From Symbiodinium natans (taxonomy: Eukaryota > Sar > Dinophyceae > Suessiales > Symbiodiniaceae), in assembly GCA_905221605.1 (NCBI GenBank), contig CAJNDS010002532.1, positions 349,533 through 376,883 on the forward strand: 27,351 nt of DNA, read 5' to 3'. Positions 23,969 through 27,351 of this stretch are shown here, piece after piece. Numbering within the stretch: the first letter of the stretch is position 1; every line of letters begins with the position of its first letter. The notes beneath the pieces are model-generated. The model was not told where the DNA came from. It searched no databases and saw only the letters and a list, made by a program, of their open reading frames with translations. A program made the translations under genes and the position numbers.

Positions 23969-24241
23969 ATGCGAGCCCACAGGTCCGGTGTTACGTTCGA
24001 AACCCAGCTTGTCTCATCTGTGAGGCTCAGGATTCGTAGTTGGGTTCAAAGGGCAGAAAGGCCTTTGACCTGTGTCTCTGTAAATGCAGCTAAGGCATCG
24101 AAACACTCCCTGTGCTTGGACGATCACTGCCCCGCCCTCAGGAGCAGTTCATCACGGTTCATAATTCCCACGGACTGGTCAATCCCTGCCTTGCCGGGCC
24201 CCGAAACCCTAAAGCCTAAACCCCTAAACCCTAAACCCTAA
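23969..24241 (+). CDS. Open frame ending inside a telomere-like tract
   Basis: ATG 23969; the last ten codons are telomere-derived (LKPKPLNPKP). The rest is Ser/Arg-rich with no motif. Weak candidate. Confidence 0.18.
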   Translation: MRAHRSGVTFETQLVSSVRLRIRSWVQRAERPLTCVSVNAAKASKHSLCLDDHCPALRSSSSRFIIPTDWSIPALPGPETLKPKPLNPKP

Positions 24242-24267
24242 AGCCTAAACCCTAAACCCTAAACCCT
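24203..24267 (-). repeat. Telomere-like tract, C-strand
   Basis: CCCTAAA units with several GCCTAAA variants. Confidence 0.88.
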
Positions 24268-24382
24268 TGGGGCTTGGGTGGTTCGCTGCAAGGCATCAAG
24301 TCACTTTCACGGCTGCCGTTTTACCGAGCCAAAGACCTTATCGAGGAGGTGCTTCTGGGAGGCGCTGTCCATTTGCTTTTCG

Positions 24383-24470
24383 CCCTAAACCCTAAACCCT
24401 AAACCCTAAACCCTAAACCCTAAACCCTAAACCCTAAACCCTAAACCCTAAACCCTAAACCCTAAACCCG
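24383..24470 (-). repeat. Telomere-like tract, perfect CCCTAAA heptamers
   Basis: Twelve consecutive perfect units, the cleanest heptamer array in the window. Confidence 0.94.
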
Positions 24471-24918
24471 CCCAATAGAAAACGCAAGCTGAATGGCAAC
24501 GGTTCGGTCCCAGGGCGGCAGCGCCGCGGCGTGTCGAATCCTTCCGGGTACCTCACGCGGAAAGTCCAGCAGATGTCGGTGGGCCTTGGCTTGCATCTTA
24601 GTCTCCTGGCGTCGTGGTCCCTAATCATAGTGGGTGCCAGTGCCAGAAGGACAGAATAGTCTAGCATGTCCATTGCTAGCTAGCAGCTCATCCCCTCGGG
24701 TGGGAGTCTACAGTACCACTGCTGCAGGTGTGGAGCAGGCCCGGCTGAGATTCTGCAGCATGTTGGCTTTCTGTGGCAAATGCGGTCGTTGGCAAACAAG
24801 TCCGTGCCTGTTGTGCGGGTCGGCGCGAGGGCATCGCAATGGAGCTTGCAGTATCTCTTGGTGTTGCCCTGGCCTCAGCATGGCCAAGCTGCAGCGCTGT
24901 AGAGCATTCGGCCCCATA
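24471..24918. other. Unassigned DNA with competing coding-like frames
   Basis: One plus frame contains FCGKCGRWQTSPCLLCGSAR, a C-x2-C-x7-C-x2-C pattern like a small zinc ribbon. Another plus frame over the same bases reads AEILQHVGFLWQMRSLANKS and then VPVVRVGARASQWSLQYLLV. Only one can be right, and neither is decisive. Confidence 0.3.
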
Positions 24919-25043
24919 CCCCAAACCCTAGACCCTAAACCCTACACCCTGAACCCTAAACCCTCAACCCTCAACCCTCAACCCAAACCCTAAACTCTAA
25001 ACCCTAAGCCCTAAACCCTAAACCCTGACCCTAAACCCTAAAC
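24919..25043 (-). repeat. Long degenerate telomere-like tract, C-strand
   Basis: CCCTAAA mixed with CCCTACA, CCCTGAA, CCCTCAA and CCCTAGA units. Confidence 0.88.
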
Positions 25044-25165
25044 AGTCTCCCCATCATTTACGTCCATTGGAACTGTCTGTTTTGCCAAAGTCATCCCATG
25101 GTCTGGTGTGCTGCTTTTCTCGTACTTGGTCGTGTTTATTGCCTTGTGATCAGTTTCTGGTTCTA

Positions 25166-25225
25166 CCCTAAACCCTAAACCCTAAACCCTAAACCCTAAA
25201 CCCTAAACCCTAAACCCTAAACCCT
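25166..25225 (-). repeat. Telomere-like tract, perfect CCCTAAA heptamers
   Basis: Eight and a half consecutive perfect units. Confidence 0.93.
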
Positions 25226-25331
25226 CCGCAACCTGGGTTCCTTGATCTGGCATTCGAAAGAGAGTGGGTTGGAAGCCACGTTTCGCAAAGGAGGTTATCC
25301 CAACCCTGCGCAAAGCACATGGGGGCCGCGG

Positions 25332-25367
25332 TTGGGTGGGTGGGTGGGTGGGGGTGGGGGTGGTTTG
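25332..25367 (+). repeat. GGGT/GGGGGT simple repeat
   Basis: (GGGT)n then (GGGGGT)n; fits a four-run G-quadruplex pattern. Confidence 0.85.
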
Positions 25368-25417
25368 GCTTGCCAACTCCCATCCCGGCCCGACAAGGGG
25401 AGGTTGAACGCTCATTT

Positions 25418-25444
25418 CTAGGGTTTAGGGGTTGGGGTTTAGGC
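25418..25444 (+). repeat. Short telomere-like tract, G-strand
   Basis: Three to four units including TTGGGG. Confidence 0.75.
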
Positions 25445-25570
25445 CGGTCTCCGTCCGCGAACTCGGAAGCTGTGCGGAAGCCAGAAAGTCCATTTCAGAA
25501 TGCGCGCAGCGCTTTGGACCGCTTCCTACGCTTACGGACGTTCCGATTTGTAGTTTCGAAGCCTGCTCGC

Positions 25571-25602
25571 AATCCTAAACCCTAAACCCTAAACCCTGAA
25601 AC
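25571..25602 (-). repeat. Short telomere-like tract, C-strand
   Basis: Four CCTAAAC-type units. Confidence 0.83.
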
Positions 25603-25610
25603 CTCACGAC

Positions 25611-25814
25611 ATGAGCTCGCGGAAGCATCCAACGGAAGCAGGCCCTTGGACCAGTAGAACCAGTACTCGCCGAAAGACTGCAGAAGCGTTCCGTGGCGGC
25701 GGGGGTCCAGCATATTCCTTAGTTCAAGCACAATCACACAGGAATCAAACCCGCGGCTCAGATACGGAATCCTACGGACTCCTTTGCACCCTTAGGGATA
25801 GTGTCATATACTGA
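25611..25814 (+). CDS. Open frame of 67 codons beginning just after a telomere-like tract
   Basis: The ATG at 25611 lies nine bases after the tract; stop TGA at 25812-25814. Basic, Ser/Thr-rich start (MSSRKHPTEAGPWTSRTSTR), then GGGGPAYSLVQAQSHRNQTR and a polar end. No motif. Plausible as a first exon or a gene relic. Confidence 0.27.
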   Translation: MSSRKHPTEAGPWTSRTSTRRKTAEAFRGGGGPAYSLVQAQSHRNQTRGSDTESYGLLCTLRDSVIY

Positions 25815-26045
25815 CACCAAGCCTACCACATGCCGGGAGGTGCTCAACAATGACGCCTTGGATGAACTGGCCTCCATCCCGCGCCAGGATGGCTATGGTT
25901 TGCGAGCATCTGCTCCAAGTTCAAAGCTTGTTGGGATCTGCCGTGGAAGTGGCAGTCCGACATTCAGGCTGCAGAGCTGGCATGTGCCGTTCAGGTCGCC
26001 ATCGCAGCTACCACCCATCATTCTGCTAGTGTATGTGCTTGTCGG
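25815..26045 (+). other. Possible exon, frame ambiguous
   Basis: Two plus frames look protein-like: ALDELASIPRQDGYGLRASA from about 25855, and, from about 25915, a frame with CWDLPWKWQSDIQAAELACA followed by VQVAIAATTHHSA, which is helical. A frame change near 25920 would join them. Confidence 0.27.
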
Positions 26046-26068
26046 GTGTGTGTGTGTGTGTGTGTGTG
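26046..26068 (+). repeat. (GT)n microsatellite
   Basis: About eleven GT units. Confidence 0.93.
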
Positions 26069-26142
26069 AGGGGTTTCAGTTGCCTTGGCTGCCTTAGCTA
26101 GTTTGCCATTGTGCACATAGGGGATGTGTCTGTTTCTGTTGA

Positions 26143-26508
26143 TCAGAGCAATCACGCATGCGAAGACCGGCAGCAAGGGCACCAGCGATTGCAGCTGAGT
26201 GTTTAGAGTTTCATAAGCAGCCCTCCGAACACACACCGCCCATTGCCATGGACCTGTTTCTGGGCTTCTGCTTTCAAGCCCAGAACTGACAGATGTTGTT
26301 TGTGAAGGAGTCACATGCCATCATCCGTGAGCTGGCTCAGAACGAGACACACCGCCCCAGCCTGAGCCTACTTTACAATTTACTACATAGTGCATGTCGG
26401 TCTGTGCATGGGGCTAACACTCACTTTGAGAATTTTCAAGGGCAATTTCGGACATGGATTTGGTTACTCCACCTACAACTACTTCTGGAGCGAATCGCAA
26501 CCCATTAG
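26143..26508 (+). CDS. Coding-like frame of ~120 codons with one internal in-frame TGA
   Basis: The frame is open from after a TGA at 26140-26142 to a TAG at 26506-26508, with a single TGA at 26287-26289. The part before it (ATG 26158) reads APAIAAECLEFHKQPSEHTP and then MDLFLGFCFQAQN. The part after it (CAG, then ATG 26293) reads MLFVKESHAIIRELAQNETH and SLSLLYNLLHSACRSVHGAN. Both halves are protein-like in the same frame. The TGA may be a disabling mutation, selenocysteine or readthrough, or the second ATG may be the true start. No family was recognised. Confidence 0.38.
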
Positions 26509-26605
26509 GGGGGTCACATCCAGGTGCCGATCCCATGGCCTACATTCAAGCAGAGGTGCTTAAGTGCGGCATCCTCAGCTGCATACTTCCTTCCCAAAGG
26601 TTATT

Positions 26606-26622
26606 TCGGGTTTAGGGCTTAG
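26606..26622 (+). repeat. Last telomere-like scrap
   Basis: Two units only (TTTCGGG, TTTAGGG); no such units are seen to its right. Confidence 0.6.
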
Positions 26623-27351
26623 ACTGGCTTAGGGGAAGGTTGCAAGTTGAGCTACAAGTGTCTCAGAGGGCTCGCTGCAACTGCGAAGTGCTTTGCTGGG
26701 CGAGACTGATGAAATGCTCTAAGGTCGCGAACAATTGGACGCCGGGCCTGCGGATGAAGATGGATGACAAAAAGTAGGTTTCGAATGAACAGAGCTGATC
26801 TTAGACAAGCGAGGGAGGAAGGTTAATGACAGCTCGCAACTTCATGCTGGTGATGCGTGTTTGGATATGATTTGACGGATCGCAGAATACCTTTGGAACA
26901 TGTCGCATGATGTAGGCCGAGGCTCTAGGTGTAGGAGGCAACAGAGACAAATAAACAAATAGTGAACATACAAACATATATTTCTATTTTTACATATATG
27001 TTACATATATGTATATTGCAGTTCTATCATTGAAACCAACTATCCTCTCTAATATCTGCGATTTGCCGGACGCTCCTTCAATAATGCCTGGTTGATCTGG
27101 AAATCTGCCAGTACACCTAGGATCTGATCCGTCAAAGCGGTGGCATCATATTAATATTGATAATAATAGTAGTAGTAATAGTAATAAACATAAGTATAAA
27201 TCTAAAAAGAAAACGTAGAACTACTGTTGATGGACGAAATCCTGCATCACTTTTATTATGCAGGCCATCCCTTCCAAACCTTGAATCTTAACATTGCTGT
27301 CCTTGCAATGCTTCGAAGTTGCACGTGTGTGAATGACCGAAATCCTGCATC
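26623..27351. other. AT-rich right end without recognised genes
   Basis: From about 26940 the DNA is AT-rich: two ACATATATGT palindromes (26992-27001, 27003-27012), ATA/GTA triplet repeats (27150-27190), and a hairpin with 7-bp arms CCTGCAT/ATGCAGG (27241-27264). CGAAATCCTGCATC occurs at 27234-27247 and again at the window end. No coding-like frame. Confidence 0.5.

Noticed and set aside
26225-26360. ACACCGCC at about 26232 and 26351 as more copies of the retrotransposon word
   Set aside because: Only eight bases match, without the GGCT prefix; they sit in an unrelated coding-like frame.
1-27351. Dinoflagellate spliced-leader gene or 5S rRNA gene
   Set aside because: I looked for the spliced-leader core (TAGCCATTTTGGCTCAAG) and 5S-like blocks and saw neither.

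Overview
The window looks like nuclear DNA of a protist whose telomere repeat is TTTAGGG. The most likely source is a dinoflagellate, possibly Symbiodiniaceae or a relative. The evidence is more than 30 scattered internal tracts of TTTAGGG/CCCTAAA, short coding-like segments behind pyrimidine-rich AG acceptors, long CT-rich microsatellites, and one large non-LTR retrotransposon. No bacterial operons, rRNA genes, tRNA genes or CRISPR arrays were seen. The organism assignment is an inference; TTTAGGG repeats also occur in plants and other algae.

The only gene identifiable by family is the retrotransposon at about 7991-14866 (+ strand). Its main open frame (8075-13114) encodes a basic N-terminal region, an apurinic-type endonuclease (EN), an RNase H and a reverse transcriptase (RT). 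The RNase H lies before the RT, the reverse of the usual non-LTR order. A second element fragment (about 12536-14190) is inserted in the RT thumb. It fuses a zinc-ligand and PD-(D/E)XK-like tail onto the RT, and the true C-terminus is left at 14191-14859. Both ends of the host element abut CCCTAAA repeats, and the 3' A-run touches them directly, which suggests insertion into telomere-like DNA. An 11-base word, GGCTACACCGC, recurs eight times in the host element and not in the nested insert.

The rest is a mosaic. Telomere-like tracts in both orientations separate stretches of about 100-1000 bp. Individual tracts are homogenised for different variants: CCCTAAA, CCCCTAAA, CCCTAAAA or CCCCAAA. 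Several stretches contain short coding-like frames, many starting or ending at a telomere-like tract. The best are 2991-3170 (EGF-like cysteines behind a CT-rich acceptor), 4572-4840, 7655-7963 (two exons), 15040-15568 (two exons), 15664-15797, 16583-16853 (frameshifted), 18203-18716, 18983-19138 and 26143-26508 (one in-frame TGA). None could be assigned to a family by eye. They are probably exons or relics of genes in which I cannot follow the full splicing.

Other repeats include two small fold-back (MITE-like) elements at 4268-4378 and 6509-6609, several minisatellites (40, 43, 52, 54 and about 100 bp units), a G-rich repeat field at 22030-22910, and AT-rich DNA at the right end.
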